Source: Cyanobacteria bacterium MAG CAR3_bin_5 (GTDB lineage Bacteria; Cyanobacteriota; Cyanobacteriia; PCC-6307; Cyanobiaceae). From it: a stretch of DNA of 64,000 bases. Below the pieces are notes generated by a model that saw nothing but the letters and a program-made list of their open reading frames with translations, had not been told where the DNA came from and did not search any database. Shown here in pieces: positions 45,784-56,481 of the stretch. Location of the stretch: NCBI GenBank assembly GCA_026709085.1, contig JAPOTR010000034.1, positions 118,802 through 182,801 of the forward strand, in the 5' to 3' direction. A program made the translations under genes and the position numbers. How positions within the stretch are numbered: the first letter of the stretch is position 1; every line of letters starts with the position of its first letter.

Positions 45784-46725
45784 ATGGATCATCAACACGG
45801 TCGCCTGTTGCTGGTGGGGGGCGCCCATGGCAACGAGCGCACGGCGCCCTGGATCTTGCAGTGCTGGGCGGCCCAACCTGGGCTGTTGGCCTCCCCTCTG
45901 CCCACCACCGCCTGCATCGGCAACCCTGAGGCCTATGGGGCCAATCGCCGCTACATGGATCGAGACCTGAACCGTTGTTTCACGGAGGCGCTGTTGAAGG
46001 ATCAGCGTTGCGCCATCCGGGAAGTCGTCCGTGCCCGGGCGTTGGTGGACACCTACGGACCCAGGGGTCACGACCCTCACGATCTGGTGCTGGATATGCA
46101 CACCACCACGGCAGCCATGGGCTCATCGGTGGTGGTGATCGGGGAACGCCCTGCGGATCTTGCCTGGGCCGCACTGGTGCATCAGGCCGTTGGCATGCCG
46201 GTCTATCTCTTCCGGATCAACGAGGACCACCCTGAGGAGTGTGGTTTTCTGGTGCGGCGCTGGCCTTGCGGCCTGGTGCTGGAAGTGGGTCCGGTGGCCC
46301 AGGGGATCGTGGACACGGGAACCGTTCAGAAAACAACCGCTTGCCTGGAAGGTGTGCTGGCGGTGCTGGGGGACTGCCTTGCCGGCAAGGCCAGGCTGCC
46401 GGAGACCATGGCGGTTCACCATCATCTGGGCAGCCTGGACTGGCCGCGGGACAGCGCCGGTCGTCAGATTGGCTGCCTGCACCCGGATCGTCCCCAGTGG
46501 GACTGGACTCCGTTGCGCCCAGGAGATCCGTTGTTTCTCATGGAGACCGGCGAGACCGTCCCCTACCAGGGGGAAGAGGCGGTCTGGCCCGTGTTTTGCA
46601 ACGAAGCCTCCTACGGGGAAAAGGGCATTGCCCTGAGCTTGACCAGGCGAGACACCATCACGCCACCCGCCGCAGGACTGGAGGATTTGTTGGGCCTGCT
46701 CGGGTCTCAGCCTCAGAACCCGTAG
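45784..46725 (+). CDS. Aspartoacylase/AstE-type zinc deacylase
   Basis: A 313-residue protein with the zinc-binding LLVGGAHGNERTAPWIL near residue 12, RDLNRCF, the third ligand in VLDMHTTTAAMGSS and the catalytic Glu in GLVLEVGPVAQG. This is the pattern of aspartoacylase/succinylglutamate desuccinylase proteins; in cyanobacteria the true substrate is not known. It ends close to the convergent Ppx gene. Confidence 0.88.
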   Translation: MDHQHGRLLLVGGAHGNERTAPWILQCWAAQPGLLASPLPTTACIGNPEAYGANRRYMDRDLNRCFTEALLKDQRCAIREVVRARALVDTYGPRGHDPHDLVLDMHTTTAAMGSSVVVIGERPADLAWAALVHQAVGMPVYLFRINEDHPEECGFLVRRWPCGLVLEVGPVAQGIVDTGTVQKTTACLEGVLAVLGDCLAGKARLPETMAVHHHLGSLDWPRDSAGRQIGCLHPDRPQWDWTPLRPGDPLFLMETGETVPYQGEEAVWPVFCNEASYGEKGIALSLTRRDTITPPAAGLEDLLGLLGSQPQNP

Positions 46726-46753
46726 CCAGGAAAAGTGGCGGTTCCCCCACTCG

Positions 46754-48391
46754 TCATCCCCGCTTTCCCGGAGCGGGCTGGTTCTCCACCACCTCCACAC
46801 AGAGGTTGCGACCAAGACCGGGCTCGATCTCCCCTCGGCAGTTGTCCAGGCTCCAGCATTCCAAGCTGACGTTGGCGCCGGGGAAGGGAGTGAGTTGAAC
46901 GATCATGCGCCTGGCGGTGGACACCACGTCCAGGCGTTCGATGACAGCCTGGGGGCGACAATCCAGAGCCACCGCAATGCGCAGCAGTGGGCTCAACTGC
47001 TGGACACAACGTTGCTGGCCGGCATCCTGCAGCGAGAGCCAGGCTTCATGCCGCTTCTTGGGCGGGCTGCGACGGTGATAACGCACAAGGGCCGCCAGGA
47101 TCAGATGTTCCGCCTCGGAGTACCCCAGGAGGGTGCAGTGGCGCACCAGGTACCAACTGTGCTTGTGGTAGCCCCCCACGCTACTGATGTATCTGCCGCA
47201 GGCATGGAGCATGGCGGCTCCCCACAGCAGTTCCCGCGCCTCGGCCACCACGGGATCCAGATCCTGGCGGCAGGCGTCAAAAAGGATGAGGGCATGGTGG
47301 GCCACCCGCTCGGCCCGTTCACTATCCACGCCGTACTTGCGGGCCCGGTGCAGGATGGTGCGCTGGCGAATGTTGCTCTGATAGCTGAAGCGGTCCACGA
47401 TCAGGTTGTGGCGCAGCATCCAGTTCACAATCAGCCCTTCCCGCAGCGCCCGCTTGCAGAGCACCATCTCCTGGATGTTCAGCCGTTCCATGGCGGTTTC
47501 CAGGATCAAGCCCCCTGCCACCATGATATCGGCCCGCCGTTCACTCAGACCGGGAAGCTGGCGCCGCTGCTCCACGTCCAGGGTCACCAGTTCTCTCATC
47601 AGTTCCTGCACATGGCCGAGGTTGAAGCTCAGGCCGTTGAGGCTTGGCCTGGTGATCCCGAAACGGAAGGCCAGCAGACTGCCCACGGCCATGGCGGTGC
47701 CACTGGTGCAGACCAGCACGGGGGACTCTCCCGCCGCCAAGCGTTGCTGCACCTTATACACCGCAGGCTCCAATATGCCCTGGATGAATGTCTTGAGGAA
47801 CTGAACCCGTTCGGCCGACAATGCGCCGTGGACGCCAAAATCCTGGGTCAGCCGCACGGCCCCCACCCGCAAGCTGCTGAGGGAGCGGGTGTCGTGGCTA
47901 TCGGCAAGAATCAACTCCGTAGATCCTCCGCCAATGTCCAGAATCAGGTGGGGAGCGCCGGCAAAGTCCATGGCCGAGAGCACGCCCAGGTAGATGAGGC
48001 GGGCTTCTTCCCGCCCGTTCACCAGATCCACCGGCAGCCCCAGCTTCCGCTCCACCAGGGCCAGAAACTCCCGCCCGTTGCCGGCTTCCCGCACCGCGCT
48101 GGTGGCCACACCCACCACAGCATGGGCCCCATGGCTCTCCGCAAGCTGGCGGTAATGGTTCAGAGCCTGCATGGCCCGCTCCATGGCCTGCCCGGTCAGA
48201 TCCCCCGTCTCCGGATCCCGCTCCCCCAGGCGAACGGAGGTTTTCTCCGTGAGCAGCACGGAGAAGCTGCGCAACTGTTGATCCACGGCTGCCAGAACCA
48301 TGTGGAGGGAGTTGGTGCCAATGTCAATGGCGGCAACCCGCACCTCCTGGGAAACCGGTGGCATTGCTCTGAACATTCCCTTGCTGGCCAT
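46754..48391 (-). CDS. ppx: Exopolyphosphatase / pppGpp phosphohydrolase (Ppx/GppA)
   Basis: A 545-residue ASKHA-fold phosphatase: VAAIDIGTNSLHMVLAAVD at the start, ATSAVREAGNGREFL, HLILDIGGGSTELILADSHD and an HD-like C-terminal region (LLWGAAMLHACGRYIS, HKHSWYLVRH). It degrades polyphosphate or converts pppGpp to ppGpp. AGGA lies 7 bases before ATG 48391, supporting that start. A later in-frame ATG at 48364 is an alternative. Confidence 0.92.
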   Translation of the reverse strand: MASKGMFRAMPPVSQEVRVAAIDIGTNSLHMVLAAVDQQLRSFSVLLTEKTSVRLGERDPETGDLTGQAMERAMQALNHYRQLAESHGAHAVVGVATSAVREAGNGREFLALVERKLGLPVDLVNGREEARLIYLGVLSAMDFAGAPHLILDIGGGSTELILADSHDTRSLSSLRVGAVRLTQDFGVHGALSAERVQFLKTFIQGILEPAVYKVQQRLAAGESPVLVCTSGTAMAVGSLLAFRFGITRPSLNGLSFNLGHVQELMRELVTLDVEQRRQLPGLSERRADIMVAGGLILETAMERLNIQEMVLCKRALREGLIVNWMLRHNLIVDRFSYQSNIRQRTILHRARKYGVDSERAERVAHHALILFDACRQDLDPVVAEARELLWGAAMLHACGRYISSVGGYHKHSWYLVRHCTLLGYSEAEHLILAALVRYHRRSPPKKRHEAWLSLQDAGQQRCVQQLSPLLRIAVALDCRPQAVIERLDVVSTARRMIVQLTPFPGANVSLECWSLDNCRGEIEPGLGRNLCVEVVENQPAPGKRG

Positions 48392-48833
48392 GGTCTGTCC
48401 TGGGGGCAGCTCCCGCCCTTGGCTGAGGCCTGGATTCTCTCACCCTCCAGCGCCCGCGGATCCATAGGCTGGATTCAGTTCCGGATAAGGGGAGCAGAGA
48501 TTGGCAGTTTCTACCGTGAAACTCAAAGACCTACGTCTTGAACAGCCCCAGAAGACCCGCACCCAATGAACCCGAGTGTTGAAGGGGAGAAAAGTGCGGG
48601 AGTGGCGCGAGAAGAATTGGGAGACCGTAGCGCAACCCTTCAGAAGGGGAGGGGACCGGACTCTCACGCTCGGGAGTGAGGCAGCGCCAATGGTGCGATG
48701 GAGAAGCCCCGCTTTTCCCGGCCTCCTTACCTGGAACCGGAGTTGGGACAGGCAAGCGCCATCAACGCCACCGGTCAGCAGTCGGTCCGCTAAGATGGGC
48801 GGGAAGATCCTGTCCAGAGACTCGGCGTTGATC
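48392..48833. other. 442-bp interval without recognised gene
   Basis: The interval between divergently transcribed ppx and clpS contains no coding frame that I recognise. Stem-forming segments occur (for example ACTCTCACGCTCGGGAGTGA around 48660). A regulatory RNA or the promoters of both genes are the likely contents. An in-frame ATG for ClpS at 48795 lies within it. Confidence 0.4.
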
Positions 48834-49145
48834 ATGCCCCGTGACACGGCTTCACAACGAGGCGGCGCAGCTGTCCTTGTCCAGCAGCCGCAGCGGACAC
48901 GCAAGCGGCAGCCCCTGTACCGCGTCCTCCTCCACAACGACCCCGTGAATACCCGGGACTACGTGGTGGCAACGCTGCAAACAGTGGTTCCCCAACTCAG
49001 CGAGCAAGATGCGGTGGCTGTGATGTTGGCAGCCCACAACACGGGCGTGGGCCTGGTCATTGTCTGTGACCAGGAGCCCGCCGAGTTTTACAGCGAGCAA
49101 CTCAAGAGCAAGGGGCTCACCAGTACGATTGAACCGGAAACGTGA
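48834..49145 (+). CDS. clpS: ATP-dependent Clp protease adaptor ClpS
   Basis: A 103-residue protein from ATG 48834. After a disordered, Arg-rich N-terminus it has YRVLLHNDPVNTRDYVVATL, the N-end-rule binding box, and the conserved VMLAAHNTGVGLVIVCDQEP. It delivers substrates with destabilising N-termini to ClpC/ClpA. Its TGA overlaps the GTG start of the next gene. Confidence 0.93.
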   Translation: MPRDTASQRGGAAVLVQQPQRTRKRQPLYRVLLHNDPVNTRDYVVATLQTVVPQLSEQDAVAVMLAAHNTGVGLVIVCDQEPAEFYSEQLKSKGLTSTIEPET

Positions 49146-49996
49146 GGCGGGGGGCTAAGGCGGGTCCCCGGTGGCTAGGCATCGGTCTGTTTGTGCCCTT
49201 GCAGCTGGCCGTAGCCTGGTTGCTGACCCGCCCCCTGCTGTGGCTGGGGATGGACCCCGAGGTGGTGAGGCTACTGGTCAGCCTGGGGGCCTTTGTGCTG
49301 TTTCTCGTCTGCCTCCCCCTGCGCCTGGAGCGTGTCTGGGCGGTGGCCCACCCCTGGCGCCTTCTGGGGCTCAATGCTCCCCTTGGCAGGTCCATCCACG
49401 CCTTGGCCCACGGCCTCTTGCAGGCTGCCCTGTTGCTGGCGGGCCTCAGCATTCTGCTCCTGATTCTGGGGTACGCCCGTTGGGGCGGTGGGATCACCAT
49501 GGGCCAAACCGTCAATACCGTGGCCTTGCTGGGTGTGGGCTTTGCCGAAGAGTTGGTGTTTCGTGGCTGGCTTTGGGGAGAGTTGCAGTTGCGCCTGTCC
49601 TGGCGACAGGCCGTCATGGCCCAGGCCATGGTGTTCAGCGTGCTCCACACCCGCTTTGACCAGGGATGGGCAATCCCCCTTGGCCTGTTGCCGGGGATGT
49701 TCATGCTGGGGCTGGCGCTGGCTGGACAACGCAGCAAGGACGACCACCTGCTGGCTGGCGCCGTGGGCCTGCACGGCGGCCTGGTGGCAGGGTGGTTTGC
49801 CCTGCAATCGGGCCTTCTGAGCCTGGAGCCTTCCATCCCCGTCTGGCTGATGGGTCCCAACTACAACCCCGTTGCCGTCCACCCCAATTACAATCCCGTT
49901 GGCGGACTTCTCGGCTGGCTTGGCTTGAGCATCCAACTGCTCAGGTTGCGCCGGCATTGGGGCCAGATGGATCACACCCCCGGATCAAAGCCCTAA
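49142..49996 (+). CDS. CPBP (CAAX) intramembrane protease
   Basis: A 284-residue membrane protein from GTG 49142 with about eight helices. The Abi/CPBP motifs are present: [17 protein letters not shown] (EExxxR), [10 protein letters not shown] and [13 protein letters not shown] (HxxxN-like His). Bacterial relatives are glutamic-type intramembrane proteases, some linked to bacteriocin immunity. Two copies of the short segment NYNPV appear near residues 240-255. Coupled to clpS by a 4-base overlap. Confidence 0.88.
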   Translation: MRRGAKAGPRWLGIGLFVPLQLAVAWLLTRPLLWLGMDPEVVRLLVSLGAFVLFLVCLPLRLERVWAVAHPWRLLGLNAPLGRSIHALAHGLLQAALLLAGLSILLLILGYARWGGGITMGQTVNTVALLGVGFAEELVFRGWLWGELQLRLSWRQAVMAQAMVFSVLHTRFDQGWAIPLGLLPGMFMLGLALAGQRSKDDHLLAGAVGLHGGLVAGWFALQSGLLSLEPSIPVWLMGPNYNPVAVHPNYNPVGGLLGWLGLSIQLLRLRRHWGQMDHTPGSKP

Positions 49997-50034
49997 ACTG
50001 GGAATCCAACTGTTGCAGCAGTGAAGCCCTCTGC

Positions 50035-51171
50035 ATGGCCGATTACTACGACCTTTTGAATGTCAGCAGGGACGCCAACCCGGAGACCCTTAAACGCGCC
50101 TACCGGCGCCTGGCCCGTCAGTACCACCCTGACGTCAATAAGGAGCCGGGGGCTGAGGAAAGATTCAAGGAGATTGGCCGGGCCTATGAGGTGCTGAGTG
50201 ACCCGGAGAAACGGTCCCGTTACGACCAGTTTGGTGAAGCGGGGGTGGGCGGAGCGGCCGGCGGGATGCCTGACATGGGCGATATCGGAGGCTTTGCCGA
50301 TCTCTTCGAAAACTTCTTTGGCGGCGCGGCGGCAGCCGGTCGCGGATCAAGGCGTCGGCAAGGGCCGACCCAGGGGGAGCACCTGCGCCTGCCCCTGACC
50401 ATCTCCTTCCGGGAAGCGGTTTTCGGGGCAACCCGGGAGGTGCAGATCCGCCACCGGGAAACCTGCTCCGCGTGTGGAGGCAGCGGCCTCAAACCCGGCA
50501 GCCGCCTAAGCACTTGCCAAACCTGTGGGGGGCAGGGGCAGGTTCGCCGCGCCAGCCGCACACCCTTTGGCGTGATTTCGCAGGTGAGCACCTGTCCCAC
50601 CTGTGGCGGTCGGGGGAAAGTAGCCAGGCCGGAGGATCGCTGCGGTGCGTGCCAGGGTCAGGGCGCCATCCAGGCGCCCAAGAAACTCCGCATCACCATT
50701 CCCCGGGGTGTGGAATCCGACCAGCGACTTCGGGTTGCCGGCGAGGGGAACGCGGGAGAGCAGGGTGGTCCGGCCGGCGATCTGTTTGTGGAATTACAGG
50801 TGGAATCCGATCCAAGGTTCCAGCGTGAAGGGGTCACCATCCGTTCCACCACCGAGGTGAGCTATCTACAAGCCATTCTTGGGGATACCATCACGGTGGC
50901 CACGGTGGACGGAGATCAATCCATCGAGTTGCCAGCCGGAACCCAGCCGGGCGAAGTTCTCATCCTGCCAGGTCTTGGTGTTCCCAGGCTGGGCAACCCT
51001 GTGGCGCGGGGCGACCATTTGCTGACGGTCAAGGTGAGACTTCCCAAGGGCAGGTTTTCCCTGAGGGAGAAGGACATCCCCGGTGGTCTCTCGAAGGAAG
51101 GCCGCAACTTGCTCAAACAGTTGGACAAGAAGGCCCAGGCCAAGGGCAGCATGCTGGGCGGCCTTCTCTAG
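50035..51171 (+). CDS. dnaJ: Chaperone DnaJ (type I)
   Basis: A 378-residue protein. The J domain has HPD in YHPDVNK at residue 31, and a G/F-rich linker follows. The zinc region has four CxxCxGxG repeats ([32 protein letters not shown]), then the C-terminal substrate-binding domain. It stimulates DnaK. The start is ATG 50035, where the J domain begins with [10 protein letters not shown]. Confidence 0.96.
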   Translation: MADYYDLLNVSRDANPETLKRAYRRLARQYHPDVNKEPGAEERFKEIGRAYEVLSDPEKRSRYDQFGEAGVGGAAGGMPDMGDIGGFADLFENFFGGAAAAGRGSRRRQGPTQGEHLRLPLTISFREAVFGATREVQIRHRETCSACGGSGLKPGSRLSTCQTCGGQGQVRRASRTPFGVISQVSTCPTCGGRGKVARPEDRCGACQGQGAIQAPKKLRITIPRGVESDQRLRVAGEGNAGEQGGPAGDLFVELQVESDPRFQREGVTIRSTTEVSYLQAILGDTITVATVDGDQSIELPAGTQPGEVLILPGLGVPRLGNPVARGDHLLTVKVRLPKGRFSLREKDIPGGLSKEGRNLLKQLDKKAQAKGSMLGGLL

Positions 51172-51189
51172 GACGGGGCTTCAACCACC

Positions 51190-51420
51190 ATGGACACCAT
51201 TGGCCTGGACCTGCGCGGCGTTCCCTGTCCTCTGAATGCCGTTCGATGTCAGTTGGCGTTCGAGAAGCTGGCGGTGGGGGAAGGGCTGCGGGTGCAGGTT
51301 GATTCCGGTGAACCCCTGGAGAGCGTGGTAAGTCAGTTTCTCGATGCCGGGCAGCGGGTTGACGTGGAGAGAGATGCCGGGCGCCATGCAACGGTCCTCG
51401 TCACCCGCATCGCCCCGTAG
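51190..51420 (+). CDS. TusA/SirA-like sulfur carrier protein
   Basis: A 76-residue protein, DLRGVPCPLNAVRCQLAFEK, with the invariant Cys-Pro of the TusA family at residues 13-14. It closely follows dnaJ (18 bp), so they share a transcript. Such proteins relay sulfur for tRNA thiolation or other pathways; the specific partner is not shown. Confidence 0.88.
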   Translation: MDTIGLDLRGVPCPLNAVRCQLAFEKLAVGEGLRVQVDSGEPLESVVSQFLDAGQRVDVERDAGRHATVLVTRIAP

Positions 51421-51453
51421 CCCTGCAGAAAACGGGTAGATCCGGGGTCAGGG

Positions 51454-51801
51454 TCATCCCCCCAGCAGGTTGGGCATGTTGAGATTCCCCAGGCCTCCGG
51501 TGAGTTCTTCCATATGGGCCTTCATGGTTTCCGTGGAGCGCTGATGGGCTGCCTGCAGGGCTTCCAGGACGGCTGCTTCCACCACTTGAGACTCCTCGGT
51601 CAGCAAGCTGGGATCCAGAGAAACCCCTTGTGGAACCTGGTTGCCCGAGATGGTGATCCGGACCCGGCCATCTTCGCTGAAGCCTTCCAGAACCAGGGCA
51701 TCCAGTTCCTCCTGAAGCCTCACCGCATCCTTCTGGATCTGCTGCGCCTTCTGGAAGGCTTCAGTGAGTTGGGAAAAATTGGGGAGTCCAAAACCGGCCA
51801 T
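51454..51801 (-). CDS. YbaB/EbfC nucleoid-associated protein
   Basis: A 115-residue protein from ATG 51801. [40 protein letters not shown] and the heptad-like helices match the YbaB family, which binds DNA as a dimer. It follows murB on the same strand, 21 bp apart, as the last gene of a murC-murB operon. Confidence 0.9.
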   Translation of the reverse strand: MAGFGLPNFSQLTEAFQKAQQIQKDAVRLQEELDALVLEGFSEDGRVRITISGNQVPQGVSLDPSLLTEESQVVEAAVLEALQAAHQRSTETMKAHMEELTGGLGNLNMPNLLGG

Positions 51802-51821
51802 CAGGACAGACCAAACTCCCA

Positions 51822-52769
51822 TCAGCCTACGGGACTGGGGGACGATTGGTTGACGTCGTCAAATCGACCCAGGCGTTTGATTTCCGTCTGCAGGGCGATG
51901 CTTTTCTCCCGCATGACACTGTCTTGGATCAGGTGAATCAATGCCTGGATGTGCCGAGCTTGGGCTTGGCCACGGTTGACAATAAAATTGGCATGCATCG
52001 TTGAGATCTCCGCATCACCCCGCCGCTGACCTTTCAGGCCCAGGACGTCGATGAGTTGCCCGGCTTTCATCGGCAGGGGATTGCGGAAAACGCTTCCTCC
52101 GCTGGGCAGACGACAGGGCTGGGTTCGGTGGCGCCGGCCCAGGTTGGCCTTGATGGTGTGCAAAAGGCTCTGGGGATCGTGGCCGGGGCTGGCGCATAGG
52201 CGAACCGAGGTCACCACCCCCGGCGTCCCGGCAGCCGCCATCTCCTGAAGCAGGCTATGACGATAACCAAAGGCCATGTCCTGCTTTCGCAGGCGCCAAG
52301 ACCTGCCTGTGGCGGGGTCCAGTAGCTCCCCATCAACCAGCCACTCCGCCAGACAACTCCCCTGACAACCCGCATTCATGGCAACGGCGCCGCCAACGGT
52401 TCCCGGAATGCCCGCCAGCCACTCCAGGCCCTTGAGGCCGGCTCGCGCCGCCTTGCAGGCCAGGGTGGGCAGAGGTTCACCGGCGTAGGATTCGATGAAT
52501 CCCGTCGTGGGATCAAGCCGGACCCCCTGCAAACGCCTCAGGCACAGGCACAATCCCTGCACCCCCTCGTCACTCACCAGCAGATTGGAGCCGGCGCCAA
52601 TGAGGTGAATCCTCAATCCCATGGTCACCGCCCATTGCACCACGTTGGCCAACTGGTCCACACTGGTGGGCTGGGCCAGGTACTCGGCGCGCCCCCCCAC
52701 CTTCCAACTGGTCAGACCCGCCAGTGGCTGGTTGGGGCGGACAGCGGTGGGCAGGGGGACGGGGCGCAT
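51822..52769 (-). CDS. murB: UDP-N-acetylenolpyruvoylglucosamine reductase
   Basis: A 315-residue FAD enzyme with [48 protein letters not shown] and the catalytic Ser in [19 protein letters not shown]. It reduces the enolpyruvyl group formed by MurA, whose gene is also in this window. Directly downstream of murC (5 bp). Confidence 0.94.
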   Translation of the reverse strand: MRPVPLPTAVRPNQPLAGLTSWKVGGRAEYLAQPTSVDQLANVVQWAVTMGLRIHLIGAGSNLLVSDEGVQGLCLCLRRLQGVRLDPTTGFIESYAGEPLPTLACKAARAGLKGLEWLAGIPGTVGGAVAMNAGCQGSCLAEWLVDGELLDPATGRSWRLRKQDMAFGYRHSLLQEMAAAGTPGVVTSVRLCASPGHDPQSLLHTIKANLGRRHRTQPCRLPSGGSVFRNPLPMKAGQLIDVLGLKGQRRGDAEISTMHANFIVNRGQAQARHIQALIHLIQDSVMREKSIALQTEIKRLGRFDDVNQSSPSPVG

Positions 52770-52774
52770 GTCGC

Positions 52775-54208
52775 CTACGCTGCCATGGGAACAGCGGAGC
52801 GGACCAGACCGGGTAACCGGTTAATGGAGCCTGCTCCCATGGCCAGCACCAGATCACCAGGCCGGGTGGCGCTGTGAAACCCCTGCGCCAAGTGCTCCAG
52901 GCTGTCAAAGCAATGCGCTGTTCCTCCGATTGCGGCAATGGCTTCGGACAGGGCGATATGGCTGATTCCGGCGATGGACTTTTCCCCGGCGCTGTACACG
53001 GGAAGCAACAGCACTTCATCCGCAGCGGTGAGCGCCAGGGCAAATTCTTGAAGAAAGTCCCTGGTTCGGCTATAGCGATGGGGCTGGAAGGCCACCACCA
53101 GCCGCTGGGGCGTCAAGGGGAGGGCGGATTTGTCGTTCCCCACCATGGCCCGGGCCATGACAAGGGTTGCGGCCACCTCGCTGGGGTGGTGAGCATAGTC
53201 GTCCACCAGCAGCCGCTCATCCACGACGCTGTGAAACTGGAACCGGCGGTCAGGGGCGCGAATGGCTTGGCAGGGCTTCTGCAGTGCGGAGAAGGGGATT
53301 CCCAGTTCCAGGGCCGCCGCCAGGGCCGCCGCCAGATTGGCCAGATTGTGGAGACCCGTCAAGGGAAAGACCACGGGACCCAGGCACTCGGCACCGGCGT
53401 GGACAACCGCCTCAGTGGCGTGGCCCAGGCATCTGATACCGGAGAAGCGGTAGTAAGCAGAGCTTGTCCCGTCAAGGGACCATTGCCGTGTGCCTGGAAG
53501 ATGCCGGCTCAGAACGGGGCAATCCCCGTTGGTAAGCAGGGTTTGGCAGTTGCGGCCGAACTCGGCCATGGTGTCGAGCAGATGGCTGATATCGGTGTAG
53601 TGGTCTGTATGGTCCAGTTCAAGATTGGTGATGACCCCGATCCGTGGCCGGAATTTCACGAGGGTGCCGTCGGACTCATCCGCTTCCGCCACCGCAACAT
53701 CGCCGCCACCATGGCGACCGTTGCTGCCCAGCCAGGGCACCACGCCACCGATGACCACCGTGGGATCCAGACCCACTGCCGCCAGAATGGTGCTGAGAAT
53801 GGTGCTGGTGGTGGTTTTGCCATGGGAGCCGGCCACCACCACCGGCCTGGGGTGGCTGGCCAGCAGGTCCGCCAGCAGGTCCGAGCGATGAATCACGTCC
53901 ATGTCTCCCGCGTCTCCCGCCTCACGGATCGCCACCAGTTCCGGGTTGTCTTCTTGAATGGCAGAGCTGATCACTGCCAGGGGAGGCAGCGGAGCGTCCT
54001 TGCGCAGGGACTGGACCGTCCTGGCATCTTGCTGGAGGGTGATCCTGGCGCCGGCCCGGCGCAGAGTATTGATAGAATTGGAATTGCGGATGTCTGAACC
54101 ACTGACGCGAAAACCACGGGCCATGAGGATTTCCGCAAGGGCTGACATGCCGGCGCCGCCGATTCCCACAAAGTGAATGGGCCGCCGTGGATCAAGAGTG
54201 TGTGTCAA
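52775..54208 (-). CDS. murC: UDP-N-acetylmuramate-L-alanine ligase
   Basis: A 477-residue Mur ligase with FVGIGGAGMSALAEIL at the N-terminus, ATP site VVAGSHGKTTTSTILSTIL, AEADESDGTLVKFRPRIG and VDDYAHHPSEVAATL. It adds the first amino acid to the peptidoglycan stem. First gene of murC-murB-ybaB, divergent from gap2. Confidence 0.95.
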   Translation of the reverse strand: MTHTLDPRRPIHFVGIGGAGMSALAEILMARGFRVSGSDIRNSNSINTLRRAGARITLQQDARTVQSLRKDAPLPPLAVISSAIQEDNPELVAIREAGDAGDMDVIHRSDLLADLLASHPRPVVVAGSHGKTTTSTILSTILAAVGLDPTVVIGGVVPWLGSNGRHGGGDVAVAEADESDGTLVKFRPRIGVITNLELDHTDHYTDISHLLDTMAEFGRNCQTLLTNGDCPVLSRHLPGTRQWSLDGTSSAYYRFSGIRCLGHATEAVVHAGAECLGPVVFPLTGLHNLANLAAALAAALELGIPFSALQKPCQAIRAPDRRFQFHSVVDERLLVDDYAHHPSEVAATLVMARAMVGNDKSALPLTPQRLVVAFQPHRYSRTRDFLQEFALALTAADEVLLLPVYSAGEKSIAGISHIALSEAIAAIGGTAHCFDSLEHLAQGFHSATRPGDLVLAMGAGSINRLPGLVRSAVPMAA

Positions 54209-54305
54209 CGGGCGCCCCCCTTACGGTCCCAAGCTAAGCAAACATCAGGGAGAGAAGCCAGGGGCATGGTCCCATTGGGAAGTATCGGCGGAACGGTTGT
54301 GTGCT

Positions 54306-54333
54306 TTTACAAGCCAACGGCCTTCTGTATGAT
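54306..54333 (+). promoter_or_regulatory. Predicted sigma-70-type promoter of gap2
   Basis: TTTACA at 54306-54311 and TATGAT at 54328-54333 are separated by 16 bases, each one mismatch from consensus. The predicted start lies about 29 bases before the gap2 ATG at 54369, a typical short leader. Confidence 0.6.
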
Positions 54334-54368
54334 CCACTGCCGAATCCACTTCCCCTGCCGCCCTGTTC

Positions 54369-55409
54369 ATGACACTGAAAGTTGCCATCAATGGCTTTGG
54401 CCGCATCGGCCGCAACTTCCTGCGTTGCTGGTTAAGCCGTGGGGACAAGACGGGTCTTGAAGTGGTTGGCATTAACGACACCTCCGATCCCGAGACCAAC
54501 GCCCACCTGCTGACCTACGACTCCATGCTTGGCCGCATCCGGGATGCACAAGTCTCTTCTGCAGAGGGGGCCATCATCGTCAACGGCAAGAGAATCAAGT
54601 GCTACTCCGACCGCAACCCTTGCAATCTGCCCTGGGGGGAATGGGGTGTGGACCTGGTGATCGAGTCCACTGGGGTATTTGTTACCAAGGCAGGCGCCGA
54701 GAAGCACCTGGAGGCCGGCGCCAGCAAGGTGCTGATCACGGCGCCCGGCAAAGGCGAGGGTGTGGGCACTTTCGTGGTCGGAGTCAACGACCACGAGTAC
54801 CGTCATGGGGACTACACCATCCTCAGCAACGCCAGTTGCACCACCAATTGCATGGCCCCCCTGGTGAAGGTGCTGGATCAGCAGTTCGGCCTGAACAAGG
54901 GGCTGATGACCACCATTCACAGCTACACGGGGGATCAGCGCATTCTTGACGCCAGCCATCGCGATCTGCGCCGCGCCCGGGCCGCAGCCATGAACATCGT
55001 CCCCACCTCCACCGGCGCGGCCAAGGCGGTGGCGTTGGTGTATCCCGTCGTGAAGGGCAAGCTCAGCGGCATCGCCATGCGGGTTCCCACCCCCAACGTT
55101 TCCGTCGTGGACCTGGTTTTCGAGTCCTCCCGCCCTACGACAGCGGAAGAAGTGAATGCCGCAGTCAAGGAGGCGTCCCAAAACGGCATGGCGGGCATCA
55201 TCAAGTACGGAGACCTGCCCCTGGTGTCCAGTGACTACGCCGGCACAAGCGAGTCAGCCATCCTTGACGAGGCCCTGACCATGGCCATGGGGGACAATAT
55301 GGTCAAGGTGGTCGCCTGGTACGACAACGAGTGGGGCTACAGCCAACGGGTGGTGGACCTGGCGGAAGTGGTGGCCCGCAAGTGGGAACCTTCCCCTGCA
55401 GCAGTATGA
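54369..55409 (+). CDS. gap2: NAD(P)-dependent glyceraldehyde-3-phosphate dehydrogenase (Calvin type)
   Basis: A 346-residue [22 protein letters not shown], catalytic Cys in [35 protein letters not shown] and [16 protein letters not shown]. The dinucleotide-site region [18 protein letters not shown] fits the Gap2 (GapB-like) class that uses NADPH in carbon fixation. It is the expected partner of the CP12-like protein at 40454. Confidence 0.95.
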   Translation: MTLKVAINGFGRIGRNFLRCWLSRGDKTGLEVVGINDTSDPETNAHLLTYDSMLGRIRDAQVSSAEGAIIVNGKRIKCYSDRNPCNLPWGEWGVDLVIESTGVFVTKAGAEKHLEAGASKVLITAPGKGEGVGTFVVGVNDHEYRHGDYTILSNASCTTNCMAPLVKVLDQQFGLNKGLMTTIHSYTGDQRILDASHRDLRRARAAAMNIVPTSTGAAKAVALVYPVVKGKLSGIAMRVPTPNVSVVDLVFESSRPTTAEEVNAAVKEASQNGMAGIIKYGDLPLVSSDYAGTSESAILDEALTMAMGDNMVKVVAWYDNEWGYSQRVVDLAEVVARKWEPSPAAV

Positions 55410-55425
55410 CCGCTGGTTTGACGTT

Positions 55426-56481
55426 CTAATTCGCCGTTCCTTCCGGTTGGGCGTTCTTTCCCGCCTTGGAGACCGTGGGGCCGTAATGGTCGAACGGCTT
55501 CCCTGGCGGCAAAGGACCCAGCTTGCCGGTGCGGGTGTCCTTCAGCAGCAGGTGGCGGCTGGCAGTCACCACACCCACGTGATGGAAGCCCGGTTCCCGC
55601 TCCAGAAGTGTGCGGGCCCAGCAGGGCTCCAGCGCCAGCACCAGCTCGAAATCCTCCCCACCCCAGAGGCAATGGCGCTCTGCGTCAGGCAGGCCCATGA
55701 AGGCCGCGGGCAGGGGAAGGCGATGCACGTGGGCCCCCAGGCCCTGCTCCCCGCAGAGCAGATGCAGGGCCTGAGCAAGGCCGTCGCTGCTGTCCGTTCC
55801 CGCCACCCGCCACGGGGTCTCGGGGGGCTGACTGGCCCGGAGCCGTGGCAGAACATCCAGGCGGGCCTGGGGATAGCAATGGGCCGCAACAGCCTGGGCC
55901 TGGAGACTTCCCGGTGTGGAGTTCACTTCCCCGTGGAGCAGCAGTGACAGGCCATAGCTGCTGAGGCCGTGGGGGCCACTGCACACCAGCCAATCTCCCA
56001 CCCGGGACCCACGGCGGCGGATGACGCCACCCTGATCCACGGTGCCGATGGCGGTCATGGCCAGGGTCACCACGGGGCTCTCCACACAATCGCCTCCCAG
56101 GAGACAGCCCCCATGGCAGTCCAGGGCTCTCACCATGCCCTGATAGACGGACTCCAGCCAGGACCAGGGGAGGGATCCCGGACAACCCAGACCCACAGTG
56201 ACGCCCACCACCTGATCCGCACCCATGGCGGCCAGGTCGGAAACATTGGCCATCACCGCCCGCCAACCCACGGACTCGGGCGGGGTGGTGGTTTGTGAAA
56301 AATGACGACCCTCTACCAGTACGTCAGTACTGATAACCCCGTGGCGAGAGCCGAGCGTGGACGGCAGCAGGGCGGCGTCGTCAGCCAGTTGGCCCGGTGG
56401 GGCAAAGCGCTCCAGACGCCTGAGCAGTTCCCGCTCCCCCAGTTCCGCCACAGAAACAGAAGGAGAATGAACCTTACCCAT
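55426..56481 (-). CDS. thiL: Thiamine-monophosphate kinase
   Basis: A 351-residue enzyme of the PurM fold. GVISTDVLVEGRHFSQTTTP holds the metal-binding Asp, and VSDLAAMGADQVVGVTVG and GLLGGDCVESPVVTLAMTAI, quoted in parts, follow, with TDSSDGLAQALHLLCG and the end box GGEDFELVLALEP. It makes thiamine pyrophosphate. It overlaps the PPIase gene upstream by 8 bases. Confidence 0.93.
   Translation of the reverse strand: MGKVHSPSVSVAELGERELLRRLERFAPPGQLADDAALLPSTLGSRHGVISTDVLVEGRHFSQTTTPPESVGWRAVMANVSDLAAMGADQVVGVTVGLGCPGSLPWSWLESVYQGMVRALDCHGGCLLGGDCVESPVVTLAMTAIGTVDQGGVIRRRGSRVGDWLVCSGPHGLSSYGLSLLLHGEVNSTPGSLQAQAVAAHCYPQARLDVLPRLRASQPPETPWRVAGTDSSDGLAQALHLLCGEQGLGAHVHRLPLPAAFMGLPDAERHCLWGGEDFELVLALEPCWARTLLEREPGFHHVGVVTASRHLLLKDTRTGKLGPLPPGKPFDHYGPTVSKAGKNAQPEGTAN

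Noticed and set aside
46895..48541. Long open frame (548 residues) on the + strand opposite ppx
   Set aside because: It lies antisense to a clear Ppx/GppA gene, shows no domain and has the His/Gln-rich composition expected of antisense frames in GC-rich DNA.
52874..54097. Long open frame on the + strand opposite murC
   Set aside because: Fully antisense to a canonical MurC; same composition artefact.
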